The notes under the pieces were generated by a model, which was not told the DNA's origin, made no database searches, and saw only the letters and a program-made list of their open reading frames with translations. A DNA stretch of 64,000 nt from Roseburia sp. (lineage in GTDB: Bacteria > Bacillota > Clostridia > Lachnospirales > Lachnospiraceae): the NCBI GenBank assembly GCA_026168605.1, contig JAPFDX010000012.1, forward strand, positions 186,001 through 250,000. Direction: 5' to 3'. Shown here piece by piece: positions 43,312-52,337 of the stretch. Positions within the stretch are counted from its first letter, which is position 1; each line of letters begins with the position of its first letter. The translations under genes were made by a program, and so were the position numbers.

Positions 43312-44292
43312 TTATTTTCTCGCCGTGATATTGACCCACTCGCCCTGGTGGTTGATCTCAACCACCGTAAGTCCTGCCCGCTCGATCGCTTCCTTCACTT
43401 CCTGTTCCTTGAAATCGATGATTCCCGAGGTAATGAAGTAGCCGCCCTTTTTCAGGCGCGCCGGAATGACAGGTGCCATCGGGATGATCACGTCCGCCAG
43501 AATATTGGCGACCACGATCTCATATTCCTCGCTGCCGACCTTGTCCTGCAATTTTTCATCGTCGATGAGGTTGCCGACATAGAAGGTTCCGAGCGACGCA
43601 TCCAGATGGTTGACCTGCATATTCTCCCGTGTGGACGTCATGCAGTCCGCATCCAGATCTGTCCCGACAACCGCAGACGCACCGAGCTTTAACGCCACGA
43701 TCGACAAGATCCCGCTGCCGCAGCCGACATCAAGCACCTTCGGAGCGTTCCACTCCGGCGTGTACTCCTTCGTTCCGCGGATGTATTTTAACAACTGGCG
43801 GATGCAAAGCTGCGTCGTCTCATGCTTTCCCGTGCCAAACGACACACCCGGATCGATCTCGATCAAAAACTTGTCCGCGTCCTCCGGCTTTAAGTCCTCC
43901 CACGTCGGTTTGATCAGGATATCGTCGATGTAAAAGGAGGAGAAAAACTGTTTCCAGTTGTTGATCCAGTCCAGATCCTCCGTCTCGTCCGAGGTGATCG
44001 TTCCGCTGCCGACATCCACGGTCTCACGCAGTTCCTCCAACGCGGTCTTTACCTGCTTTAACAGCTCCGTGTAGTCCTCGCCATTGTCCTCAAGGTAAAA
44101 GCTGACATGGCTCACGCCGTCGTCCGGCGGAAGCTCCGGCAGAAAATCGATAAACATATCTGCCTGATCCTCCTTCGAAAGAGGAATGTTGTCCTCAATC
44201 TCCACACCCTCAATGCCGAGCTCCATCAACGTGGCACTCATAAAATCCTCCGCCGCCGTCGTCGTCTCAATCGTGTATTTTTTCCATTTCAT
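43312..44292 (-). CDS. prmA: Ribosomal protein L11 methyltransferase PrmA
   Basis: 326 aa, slightly longer than the usual 290-315. An N-terminal substrate-recognition domain is followed by a Rossmann fold with VLDVGCGSGILS near residue 185 and VANILADVIIP near 243 (NxL catalytic-type motif). GTGKHETT near 157 is typical. Trimethylates L11. GGAGG precedes the ATG. Confidence 0.95.
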   Translation of the reverse strand: MKWKKYTIETTTAAEDFMSATLMELGIEGVEIEDNIPLSKEDQADMFIDFLPELPPDDGVSHVSFYLEDNGEDYTELLKQVKTALEELRETVDVGSGTITSDETEDLDWINNWKQFFSSFYIDDILIKPTWEDLKPEDADKFLIEIDPGVSFGTGKHETTQLCIRQLLKYIRGTKEYTPEWNAPKVLDVGCGSGILSIVALKLGASAVVGTDLDADCMTSTRENMQVNHLDASLGTFYVGNLIDDEKLQDKVGSEEYEIVVANILADVIIPMAPVIPARLKKGGYFITSGIIDFKEQEVKEAIERAGLTVVEINHQGEWVNITARK

Positions 44293-44373
44293 AAAAAGCC
44301 TCCATGATAAAACGTGTGCGCAATAATAGATATAGTATCACAATTTGCGGTGTGTTGCAAATAGGTATCATTG

Positions 44374-44401
44374 AAAAAAGGAACCGCGCAAGCGCGGTTC
44401 C
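44374..44401 (-). terminator. Intrinsic terminator of the chemoreceptor gene
   Basis: A perfect 10-bp stem GGAACCGCGC/GCGCGGTTCC (44380-44389, 44392-44401) with a 2-base loop, followed on the minus strand by CTTTTTTC. It lies 15 bases after the chemoreceptor stop. Confidence 0.9.
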
Positions 44402-44416
44402 TCCCCGAAAAACTTT

Positions 44417-46471
44417 TTATCTCTTTAATTCAAATTTCTGTACCATCTCATTTAACGTCGTCGCCTGCGCCGCAAGCTCCTCCGAGGTCGCCGAGCTCTC
44501 CTGCGCCATCGCCGAATTATCCTGCACGGTCTGGGAGATCTCCTCGATCCCGTCCTTAATCTGCTCAATGCTCATCGCCTGGCATACGGCATTTTCTGAC
44601 GTCCGCTGGATCTTGCCATTGACATTTTCGACCGCCTCCACGGAAGCCTTCAGGGAAGCCACCACCTCTTCTGCGAGGGTGTTGCCCCGCTCGATCTCCT
44701 CCAGCGATACCCCGATCATATCGCGGGTCGTATTGACCGCCTTCGCACTCTGGTCTGCCAGATTACCGATCTCCCCGGCAACCACCGCAAAGCCCCGTCC
44801 TGCTTCTCCGGCACGCGCCGCCTCGATCGACGCGTTGAGCGCCAGAAGATTTGTCTGGTCTGCGATCTCCTCGATCGTCTTGATGATCCCGACAACCTCT
44901 CTCGACGTCTGATGGATCTTGCTCATCGCCTCCATCATGCGCTTCATCTGCTCCTGGCTCTCCTCCATCTTCGTGACAACCTGCATTGCCTCTTTGGCAG
45001 AGTTTTCAGCCTCCGTCTTGTTCTCCTCCACCTGCTCTGTGATGGAGGTCACCGTAGCAACAAGCTCCTCCACTGCAGCCGCCTGCGTGCCTGCGCCGCC
45101 CGCAAGACTCTGCGATGCACGCGCCAGATCATCCGCACCTGCGGTCACCTGCTCCGCGCTCTCACTGATGCCGAGCATCACCTCGTTCATCGAATCCGAG
45201 ATATTGAGCAGTGCCTGCTTCACCTTCTGGAACTCTCCGACATAATCGTATTTCAGCTCGATCGCAAGCTTGCCTTCCGCCATTTTTGCAAGCACCTCGG
45301 AAACCTCGTCGATGTAGGCAATATATTCTTTCAGCCGCTTGACGGTCTCGTTGATCGACGCGCCCAGCTCCCCGACCTCATCGTTGGAGTTGATCTGAAG
45401 GCTCACATCGAGATCGCCTTCCGCAAGCTTTAATGCCGTCTGGTTTAATTCCCGCAGCGGTCTTGTGATCCTTGTCGCCACCCTGCGCAGCCCAAACTGT
45501 AACACGACCATTCCAATCGCAAACAACACTACAAGCACAACGATCAGTCTCACCAGATCTTTATAATACTCCACAGCCGGCAGATCGCTGACCACCATAT
45601 ATCCGGTATCGCTCACATGAGACACCTGACCATACTGTGTCCGTCCGCCCTGCTTATATTTTAAGAAGACCTCTTCGTCCGCCGCAATCGCGTCCAGCAC
45701 ATTCTGCGACAGATCCGCCTCGGAAATATTCTTATACAGCATATCCTCTGACGGATGGGCAAGGATCGTGCCCTGCTCTGATAACAGCACGACAAATCCC
45801 GTCTCCCCGATCCTGTGCTTCTCCATCATCTCATTCAGACGCCCCATGGTGACATCAATCCCCACTACGCCGAGAATCTTCTTTCCGCTCTTGTCATAGA
45901 CAGGCGTCGCCGCTGTCAGCACCATCTGACCTGTACTGACGTCCGCATAAGGCTCCGTGAGTACCGTATGTCCCACCTCTGTGCAGGAATACCACTCCCT
46001 TGAAGTAACGTCAAACTCCCCCTTTTTGGAGATAAATCCATCTGACTGCGCGATCATATTGGCGTCTATATCCGCAACCCATGTCGCAAGTACATTCGCA
46101 CTGTCCAGTCCCGTCACATTCTTAAGATTGTCAAAAACCGTCGGCCAGCTCTCTGCCTCTGTGATATTTCCCCCTGACTTCGTTTCCGCCACCAGCGCCT
46201 GAACCTCCGGATTCACGGCAAGCGTCTCCGTCATCCTCGTATACTGGTCAAGAACGTCCCCAAGCTGGTAGGCAACTTTCTCCGACTGTAAGACCAGCTC
46301 CTCCTGCTTGGTCTCCATCACCACGGCGCGCACCATAAAAATAACGGCAAGCGCTACCACGACAAATACCATCAGCGCATCCAGACCGATCCGCGTTCTG
46401 ATCTGCTCCTCAATCCCTCCGCGTCGTTGGTCAGACCTTCCATTATCCGACGTTTCTCGTTTGTTCCTCAT
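44417..46471 (-). CDS. Methyl-accepting chemotaxis protein with dCache sensor
   Basis: 684 aa: a long basic cytoplasmic N-terminus, TM1 (about 30-50), extracellular dCache domain (about 60-300), TM2 (about 308-330), HAMP (about 330-385), and the MCP signalling hairpin whose tip ADQTNLLALNASIEAARAG is near residue 550. The sensor carries SREWY, TEPYADVSTG and GVVGIDV, resembling the Arg-Trp-Tyr...Tyr...Asp pattern of amino-acid-binding dCache domains. It implies a motile, chemotactic host. No CheB/CheR pentapeptide tether is evident at the C-terminus. It ends at a strong terminator. Confidence 0.93.
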   Translation of the reverse strand: MRNKRETSDNGRSDQRRGGIEEQIRTRIGLDALMVFVVVALAVIFMVRAVVMETKQEELVLQSEKVAYQLGDVLDQYTRMTETLAVNPEVQALVAETKSGGNITEAESWPTVFDNLKNVTGLDSANVLATWVADIDANMIAQSDGFISKKGEFDVTSREWYSCTEVGHTVLTEPYADVSTGQMVLTAATPVYDKSGKKILGVVGIDVTMGRLNEMMEKHRIGETGFVVLLSEQGTILAHPSEDMLYKNISEADLSQNVLDAIAADEEVFLKYKQGGRTQYGQVSHVSDTGYMVVSDLPAVEYYKDLVRLIVVLVVLFAIGMVVLQFGLRRVATRITRPLRELNQTALKLAEGDLDVSLQINSNDEVGELGASINETVKRLKEYIAYIDEVSEVLAKMAEGKLAIELKYDYVGEFQKVKQALLNISDSMNEVMLGISESAEQVTAGADDLARASQSLAGGAGTQAAAVEELVATVTSITEQVEENKTEAENSAKEAMQVVTKMEESQEQMKRMMEAMSKIHQTSREVVGIIKTIEEIADQTNLLALNASIEAARAGEAGRGFAVVAGEIGNLADQSAKAVNTTRDMIGVSLEEIERGNTLAEEVVASLKASVEAVENVNGKIQRTSENAVCQAMSIEQIKDGIEEISQTVQDNSAMAQESSATSEELAAQATTLNEMVQKFELKR

Positions 46472-46607
46472 AACACTGTTCCCCCTATGTAAATATTTTC
46501 TTCCATTTTTTTGAAGAAAGCTTTATTTTCATACTAACATATAATTTCTCGTTTGTACAGAATTTTTCGTCAGTATTTGACCCCCCCCCATAAATTTTCT
46601 GATAATT
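46472..46607. other. 136-base intergenic region with a C9 homopolymer
   Basis: Between the ABC ATPase stop and the chemoreceptor start. It holds a run of nine C (46581-46589; G9 on the coding strand) about 110 bases upstream of the chemoreceptor ATG. A weak promoter (TGTACA, 17 bp, TAGTAT on the minus strand) is possible, and AGGGGG serves as ribosome-binding site. No clear motility-sigma promoter is seen. Confidence 0.6.
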
Positions 46608-47348
46608 CTACAAAACTTTCGACAAAAACTCGCGCAGTCTCGGGCTTTTCGGACTGCCAAATACTTCCTCCGGCGTTCCCTCCTCCTGGATCACACCGTC
46701 GTTGATAAACATCACGCGGTTGGCAACCTCTCTGGCAAATCCCATCTCGTGGGTCACCACCACCATCGTCATCCCGTCATTCGCGAGCTCCTTCATCACG
46801 GCGAGCACCTCGCCGACCATCTCCGGGTCGAGCGCCGAGGTCGGCTCGTCAAACAGAATAATATCCGGATTCATCGCCAGTGAGCGCACGATCGCGATCC
46901 TCTGCTTCTGTCCGCCGGAGAGCTGCGCCGGATAAGCGTCCGCCTTGTCGCTTAAACCGATGCGCGCAAGGAGCTCCACCGCTTTTTTCTCCGCTTCTTC
47001 TCTTGTCAGCTTCCCAAGCTTCACCGGGGCGAGCATAATATTTTCCCTGATCGTCATATTCGGGAACAGATTAAACTGCTGGAACACCATGCCGATCTTC
47101 TGGCGCACCTGATTGATGTCGACGGATCTGTCCGTCAGATCCGTGCCCTCGAACAGCACATGACCGTCCGTCGGGATCTCAAGGAGATTTAAGGAGCGCA
47201 GAAATGTGGATTTTCCACAGCCGGAAGGTCCGATCAGCGCCAGCACATCCCCTTTTTTGATCGTTGTGGTAATGCCCTTTAAAACCTCCTGCCCGTCAAA
47301 GGATTTGCGAAGGTTTTTCGTCTCCAAAATCACTGTATTATCGCTCAT
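46608..47348 (-). CDS. Amino-acid ABC transporter ATP-binding protein (GlnQ-like)
   Basis: 246 aa polar amino-acid-type ABC ATPase: Walker [11 protein letters not shown] near residue 37, signature [10 protein letters not shown] near 142, Walker [14 protein letters not shown] near 163, H-switch VVTHEMGFA near 199. Its ATG overlaps the end of the fused binding-protein/permease gene by 11 bases, so the two genes form a complete two-component importer. Confidence 0.95.
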   Translation of the reverse strand: MSDNTVILETKNLRKSFDGQEVLKGITTTIKKGDVLALIGPSGCGKSTFLRSLNLLEIPTDGHVLFEGTDLTDRSVDINQVRQKIGMVFQQFNLFPNMTIRENIMLAPVKLGKLTREEAEKKAVELLARIGLSDKADAYPAQLSGGQKQRIAIVRSLAMNPDIILFDEPTSALDPEMVGEVLAVMKELANDGMTMVVVTHEMGFAREVANRVMFINDGVIQEEGTPEEVFGSPKSPRLREFLSKVL

Positions 47349-48897
47349 TGCTCCGTAACTTCCTTTCTAACAGATTCACACCTTTCGTCAGTCCCATCAC
47401 CATCAGCAGATAGACCAGGGCCACCGCGAGCAGCGGCAAAAGCGCATCGTAGGTCACACTCCGGATAATGTCTCCGCCCTTGGTCAGATCCATAAATCCG
47501 ATGTAACCGCTGATGGAGGTCTCCTTTAAGAGGCTGATAAACTCGTTGCACAGCGCCGGAAGAATATTTTTTACCGCCTGCGGCATCACAATGCTTCCCA
47601 TCGTCTGGCGGTAGGTCAGTCCCAGACTTCTGCCCGCCTCAAACTGTCCGACGTCCACCGCCATGATACCGGAGCGCACGATCTCCGCCACATACGCCGC
47701 CGAGTTCAGACCAAATGCGATCACTGCCACGACAAGTTTGTTGATCGTCACACTCTGGAAAATGACATAATAGATGATCAAAAGCTGGATCATCACGGGC
47801 GTTCCGCGCACGATCGTCAGGTACGCCTTACAGATCGCATTCAGCACCGTAAATCCGCCGTTTCTGTCATGGTTTGTGCGCACGACCGCGATCAGAAAGC
47901 CGAGCGCGATACCGATCATCACCGCAAAAATCGTGATGACAATGGTATTTCCAAGACCTTTCACCAGATACATATAACGGCTATCCTTGATGAAACTGTT
48001 ATAAAACTTCTCGGAGAGCGTCTGTCCCGCCTGCACCGCATCCTCATCCGCCACGATGATCACCTGCTTGGAGGTCGTGTAGGTGTCGGAGAAATTCGCA
48101 TTCTTCTTCCGCTCCTCCGTCACCGTAAAGCCTGCCGCGCCGATGTCCGCTTTTCCGCTGGATACTGCCGGGATAATGGAGTCAAACGCCATGTCCTCGA
48201 TCTTGATCTCCATGCCCAGCTTGTCGCAGACTGCCCGCATGATATCCATATCCATGCCGGTCACCGCGCCGTCCTCATAGTACTCGTAGGGAGGGAACTC
48301 TGCGTTTGTCGCAACGACAAGCGTGCCGTTTGGACGCTCCACATCCGCAGACTCATAGGGATATTTGCCCACCTCTGATTCCGCGCCGACATAATTTTTC
48401 TTGATCTCGTCCAAAACGCCCTCTTCCCTCAACTCGGCGAGCGCTCCGTTTACCTTTTCTAAAAGTTCCTCATTGTCCTTCGCGATCAGAAAGGCATAGT
48501 CCTCCAGTGTAAATTCCTCCTCAAGGATCCGAAGCCCACCGTTTTGCTCCACGAACCTAAGCGCCGGCTGCTCGTCAATTACAACGCAGTCAATCTTTCC
48601 CTGCTTGAGCGCCTGCACCGCGTCCGCGCCCTTGTTGTAGCGCTCCACGACCGTGCCGGATCCGTCGCTCTCATAATCGCTGACGTAAATATCGCCCGTC
48701 GTTCCAAGCTGCACGCCGATGCGCGCGCCCGGCAGATCATCCACTGATGTGACCGTGTGCTCCGCCGTCTCCGTTCCCTGTACCGTCTCTGTCTCCTGTC
48801 CTGCCTCTGTTCCCGCTGTGCTCTGTCCGCAGGCTGCCGCGCCAAGCAACGCCATCCCCGCGAGCAGCAGACAAAGGATCTGTTTTTTTCTCTTCAT
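47338..48897 (-). CDS. Amino-acid ABC transporter: lipoprotein binding domain (lobes in permuted order) fused to permease
   Basis: 519 aa. A lipoprotein signal ends at Cys23 (AAAC). Residues about 50-171 read like the second half of a family-3 solute-binding protein ([15 protein letters not shown] to the usual C-terminal [16 protein letters not shown]). Residues about 190-285 read like the first half ([16 protein letters not shown] to [14 protein letters not shown]). Residues about 311-519 are the HisM-type permease with the [14 protein letters not shown] loop. The lobes are thus in reversed order, as in a circular permutation. The start at 48897 has GGAGAG upstream and a proper signal peptide. 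Substrate is probably a polar amino acid. Confidence 0.88.
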   Translation of the reverse strand: MKRKKQILCLLLAGMALLGAAACGQSTAGTEAGQETETVQGTETAEHTVTSVDDLPGARIGVQLGTTGDIYVSDYESDGSGTVVERYNKGADAVQALKQGKIDCVVIDEQPALRFVEQNGGLRILEEEFTLEDYAFLIAKDNEELLEKVNGALAELREEGVLDEIKKNYVGAESEVGKYPYESADVERPNGTLVVATNAEFPPYEYYEDGAVTGMDMDIMRAVCDKLGMEIKIEDMAFDSIIPAVSSGKADIGAAGFTVTEERKKNANFSDTYTTSKQVIIVADEDAVQAGQTLSEKFYNSFIKDSRYMYLVKGLGNTIVITIFAVMIGIALGFLIAVVRTNHDRNGGFTVLNAICKAYLTIVRGTPVMIQLLIIYYVIFQSVTINKLVVAVIAFGLNSAAYVAEIVRSGIMAVDVGQFEAGRSLGLTYRQTMGSIVMPQAVKNILPALCNEFISLLKETSISGYIGFMDLTKGGDIIRSVTYDALLPLLAVALVYLLMVMGLTKGVNLLERKLRSNER

Positions 48898-48994
48898 GAT
48901 CACTCTCTCCTGCAATGACTGTTTTTTCATATTTTATGTATAAATATTCATTCAAGGAGTATAACACGTTTTTCACAAAATAGAAAGTACTTTT

Positions 48995-49747
48995 TTAGGA
49001 AAGGATCTCACAGACCCGGTAAAGATAACTCCTGCCCTCTTTTCCGATGCGCTCCACGATCTTTTGCTCCGTCAAAAGCAGCAGCGTCGTCTGCGCCAGA
49101 CGCACCGGGATCTTCGCACACTTTGCGAACTCCTTTGCCGTAAAGTTTTCCGGGATCTCATACGGAACAAACTGCATATAATCCTCGCGGCAGTCGATGC
49201 AGACCTCCTCCACAAACGCGGTCGGTATGCGGTCAAACCGCTCGCTGCCCTTCTTTCTGTCCCTGCTCCAGCCGTTCAGCAGACGGTACTCCTCCATATC
49301 CAAAAGCGCAAAGCGAAAATGCAGATTGGGATCCCCCAGAAACTGCCTGATCTTGTACAGCTCGATAAACGCCTGATACGGATTGCCCTTCTTCGGGGAT
49401 TTCCGCCCCGCCGAGGTCTCTCCCGTCTCCTCGTCGATCCAGTACAGCCACTTCTGTCTCGGGATCGGATAGACGATCGTCACCGGATACTCCGGCAGAA
49501 ATGCCGCCAGCTTGCGCCGCATCGCCTGAAAGGAGCGGGTCTGGATCTCGATGATCTCCTTCCCGTCACAGATGTCCGCCACAAAATCCGCGACCGGGAT
49601 CTCGTGCACCGCCGGATCCGGCGCATAATAATTTTTTAATACCGCGTGCGTCGTCTTTTCCGACAGCGTCCCGATCCCCTGACGCTCCCGCGAAACGCCG
49701 ATAATTCTGTTTTTTGCCTGCTCAAAACGTTCCTCGTCAATACACAT
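48995..49747 (-). CDS. Hypothetical protein, possible PD-(D/E)XK-like domain plus winged helix
   Basis: 250 aa, basic, soluble; not recognised. The N-terminal half has SEKTTHAVLKNYY, VADFVADI and KEIIEIQTRSF, a spacing (E, then D, then ExQ) reminiscent of PD-(D/E)XK nucleases. The C-terminal 60 residues (NFTAKEFAKCAKIPVRLAQTTLLLL) look like a winged helix. The ribosome-binding site is weak; the ATG at 49747 is preferred to a start 17 codons earlier, which would add a run of basic residues. It is followed by the binding-protein/permease fusion gene after about 100 bases. Function is open. Confidence 0.65.
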   Translation of the reverse strand: MCIDEERFEQAKNRIIGVSRERQGIGTLSEKTTHAVLKNYYAPDPAVHEIPVADFVADICDGKEIIEIQTRSFQAMRRKLAAFLPEYPVTIVYPIPRQKWLYWIDEETGETSAGRKSPKKGNPYQAFIELYKIRQFLGDPNLHFRFALLDMEEYRLLNGWSRDRKKGSERFDRIPTAFVEEVCIDCREDYMQFVPYEIPENFTAKEFAKCAKIPVRLAQTTLLLLTEQKIVERIGKEGRSYLYRVCEILS

Positions 49748-49879
49748 ATTTTTCTTACGCTTTCTTTTCCGGTGCGGATTTCTCGCCCATTCTGTCAACT
49801 ATCATAGCACAGTGGGTCAGAGCAATACAACCGACAATATTTCTGTGCAAGTCGTTTGAGTTGTCGGTATAAGGACAGA

Positions 49880-49913
49880 AAGCCCCCGGATGCAATTCTG
49901 CACCCGGGGGCTT
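49880..49913. terminator. Hairpin terminator after the aldo/keto reductase gene
   Basis: AAGCCCCCGG...TGCA, loop ATTC, TGCA...CCGGGGGCTT, a 14-bp stem with one mismatch, lies 14 bases after the stop. The T-tract is weak on the minus strand (CTTTCTGTCC) and short on the plus strand (CTTTTA). Confidence 0.75.
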
Positions 49914-49927
49914 TTACCGCCCTGCCC

Positions 49928-50935
49928 TTACCGGCAAATGTTTTCAATCTCACAAAGCTCCTCCTCCGAAAAAGCGGGAGCATCCAAGATCGCGACATTC
50001 TCACGGATCTGCTCCGGCGTCGATGCGCCGATCAGTACCGAGCAGACCTCGTCGTCCTTAAGCACCCATGACAACGCCATCTGCGCCAGCGTCTGCCCGC
50101 GCCGTTTCGCCAGTTCATTGAGCGCCTGCACTTTTTTCAGCTTGTCCTCCGTCAGCGCCGTCTCGTTCAGATAGCGCGAGCCCTTTCCGATCCTGCTCTC
50201 CTGCGGGATCCCCTGCAGATATTTGTCCGACAAGATCCCCTGCGCCAGCGGACTGAACGCAATGATCCCGATTCCGGCTTCCTTACAGTATTTCTTCACG
50301 CCGTCCTCCTCGATCGTGCGGTCCAACATCGAGTATCTTCTCTGGTTTACGATAAACGGACAGTGTAGCTCCTTTAAAAGTTCCACTGCACGCTTTGTAT
50401 ATTCCAGATCATAATTGGAGACGCCTGCGTACAATGCTTTTCCGCTGCGCACAATATCCGCCAGCGCCTGCATCGTCTCCTCCAGCGGCGTCTCCGGGTC
50501 CATTCTGTGATGATAAAAAATATCCACATAGTCCAGCTTCATCCGCTTTAAACTCTGGTCAAGGCTCGCCATCAGATATTTCCTGCTGCCCCAGTTTCCA
50601 TACGGTCCGTCCCACATATCGTACCCGGCTTTTGTCGTGACCACCATCTCATCCCGGTACGGACGGAAATCTGTCTCCATGATCTTTCCGAATGTCTCCT
50701 CCGCGCTCCCATAGACCGGTCCGTAATTATTGGCAAGGTCAAACTGTGTGATCCCCAGATCAAACGCCGTCCGGCACATCTGCCTACTGTTGTCGTAGCT
50801 GTCCCTGCTGCCAAAATTCTGCCACAAGCCAAGCGACACCGCCGGGAATTTCAGACCGCTTCTCCCCACCCGGTTGTACGCCATCGTGTCATAGCGCGTC
50901 CCTGCCGCCGCATAAACATTTGCAACATCTGCCAT
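49928..50935 (-). CDS. Aldo/keto reductase (YghZ-like)
   Basis: 335 aa TIM-barrel NADPH-dependent reductase. The catalytic set is visible: Asp in FDLANNYG with the Tyr (residues about 65-72), Lys in VVTTKAGY near 98, His in IFYHHRMD near 140; NADPH contacts in SVLIGASTPEQIRENV near 305. Overall pattern is like YghZ, an L-glyceraldehyde-3-phosphate/methylglyoxal reductase. The start at 50935 follows AGGAGG by seven bases. It starts 14 bases after lysA and shares its transcript. Confidence 0.92.
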   Translation of the reverse strand: MADVANVYAAAGTRYDTMAYNRVGRSGLKFPAVSLGLWQNFGSRDSYDNSRQMCRTAFDLGITQFDLANNYGPVYGSAEETFGKIMETDFRPYRDEMVVTTKAGYDMWDGPYGNWGSRKYLMASLDQSLKRMKLDYVDIFYHHRMDPETPLEETMQALADIVRSGKALYAGVSNYDLEYTKRAVELLKELHCPFIVNQRRYSMLDRTIEEDGVKKYCKEAGIGIIAFSPLAQGILSDKYLQGIPQESRIGKGSRYLNETALTEDKLKKVQALNELAKRRGQTLAQMALSWVLKDDEVCSVLIGASTPEQIRENVAILDAPAFSEEELCEIENICR

Positions 50936-50949
50936 CTTTAGTTCCTCCT

Positions 50950-52227
50950 TTACTGTTCCCACTTCATATCCTTTAAGACATCGAAGCAGTCGAACGTCCG
51001 GAAATAATCCTCCGGCGTCTCGGCGCGTCGGATCAACTGTGTCGATCCGTCCTCCCTCAGGAGCACTTCCGCCGAGCGGAGCTTTCCATTGTAGTTGTAG
51101 CCCATCGAAAAGCCATGTGCACCCGTGTCGTGAATGACCAGAAGATCACCCATGTCAATCTCCGGGAGCATCCGGTCCACGGCGAATTTGTCACAATTCT
51201 CGCAGAGCGAGCCCGTCACGTCATATTTATGGTCGCAGGGCGCATCCTCCTTTCCCATCACGGTGATGTGGTGGTATGCGCCGTAAATTGCCGGGCGCAT
51301 CAGATTGACCGCGCAGGCGTCCACGCCGATGTACTCCTTGTGCGTGTGCTTCTCGTGGATCGCGCGCGTCACCAGACAGCCGTACGGTCCCAACATAAAA
51401 CGTCCCATCTCCGTGTAGATGGAAACGTCGCCGAGCCCCGCCGGCACCAGGATTTCCTCAAACGCCTCGCGCACGCCCTCACCGATCACACGGATATCGT
51501 TCGGCGTCTGCTCCGGTGTGTACGGGATTCCCACACCGCCGGAGAGATTGATAAAACAGATGTCGCAGCCCGTCTTTTCCTTTAATTCCACGACAAGCTC
51601 AAAAAGCTGTCGCGCCAGCTTCGGATAATACTCGTTTGTCACCGTATTGCTCGCCAAAAACGCGTGGATGCCGAAATGCTTTGCGCCCTTTTCCTTTAGA
51701 AGCCGGAATCCCTCAATAATCTGCTCATGTGTAAAGCCGTACTTCGCATCACCCGGATTATCCATAATGCCGTTGCTCATCTTAAACACGCCTCCCGGAT
51801 TGTAGCGGCAACTGATCGTCTCCGGGATCTTCCCGATCGTCTGTTCCAGAAACTCAATATGCGTAAAATCATCGAGATTGATGATCGCTCCCAGCCGGTC
51901 CGCGAGCACAAATTCCTCTGCCGGGGTATCGTTTGACGAAAACATGATATGCTCTCCGTCAAACCCCTGCGAATCCGCGAGCATCAGCTCCGTCAGGGAG
52001 GCGCAGTCACAGCCGCAGTCGTATTCCTTTAAAATATTGAGAATGTACGGATTCGGCGTCGCCTTCACCGCAAAATACTCCCGAAATCCCGGATTCCACG
52101 CAAACGCCTCCTTCACTGCCCTTGCATTTTCCCGGATGCCCTTCTCATCGTAAAGATGAAACGGCGTCGGATATTTTTTTACGATCTCCTCCAACTGTTC
52201 TTTCGTCACAAAAGTTTCTTTTTTCAT
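50950..52227 (-). CDS. lysA: Diaminopimelate decarboxylase
   Basis: 425 aa fold-III PLP enzyme for the last lysine step. PLP Lys in YFAVKATPNPY near residue 54; LSGGVGIPY glycine loop near 235; EMGRFMLGPYG near 275; the substrate-binding MRPAIYGAYHH near 315; catalytic Cys in SLCENCDKFA near 355 and HDTGAHGFSMGYNYNGK near 385. The YGAYHH and MGYNYN stretches support diaminopimelate specificity, in contrast to the decarboxylase at 15296-16474. GGAGGA precedes the ATG at 52227. The leader is short and has no lysine riboswitch. Confidence 0.9.
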   Translation of the reverse strand: MKKETFVTKEQLEEIVKKYPTPFHLYDEKGIRENARAVKEAFAWNPGFREYFAVKATPNPYILNILKEYDCGCDCASLTELMLADSQGFDGEHIMFSSNDTPAEEFVLADRLGAIINLDDFTHIEFLEQTIGKIPETISCRYNPGGVFKMSNGIMDNPGDAKYGFTHEQIIEGFRLLKEKGAKHFGIHAFLASNTVTNEYYPKLARQLFELVVELKEKTGCDICFINLSGGVGIPYTPEQTPNDIRVIGEGVREAFEEILVPAGLGDVSIYTEMGRFMLGPYGCLVTRAIHEKHTHKEYIGVDACAVNLMRPAIYGAYHHITVMGKEDAPCDHKYDVTGSLCENCDKFAVDRMLPEIDMGDLLVIHDTGAHGFSMGYNYNGKLRSAEVLLREDGSTQLIRRAETPEDYFRTFDCFDVLKDMKWEQ

Positions 52228-52281
52228 ACTTCGTCCTCCATCTGCCAATTTTATTTTATTCTTCCCCATTTCTTCCGGTTG

Positions 52282-52290
52282 TGTTATAAT
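52282..52290 (+). promoter_or_regulatory. Extended -10 promoter of the lytic transglycosylase gene
   Basis: TGTTATAAT: a TGn extension with perfect TATAAT (52285-52290) and no good -35, 48 bases before the ATG at 52338. Confidence 0.6.
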
Positions 52291-52337
52291 GTTTCTGGTT
52301 GTATGTATTTTGAGTTTTGATGATAAAGGAGCTTCCC

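Noticed and set aside
52228..52337. Lysine riboswitch before lysA
   Set aside because: The divergent gap is 110 bases, too short for the roughly 170-base aptamer, and its conserved pieces are not seen.
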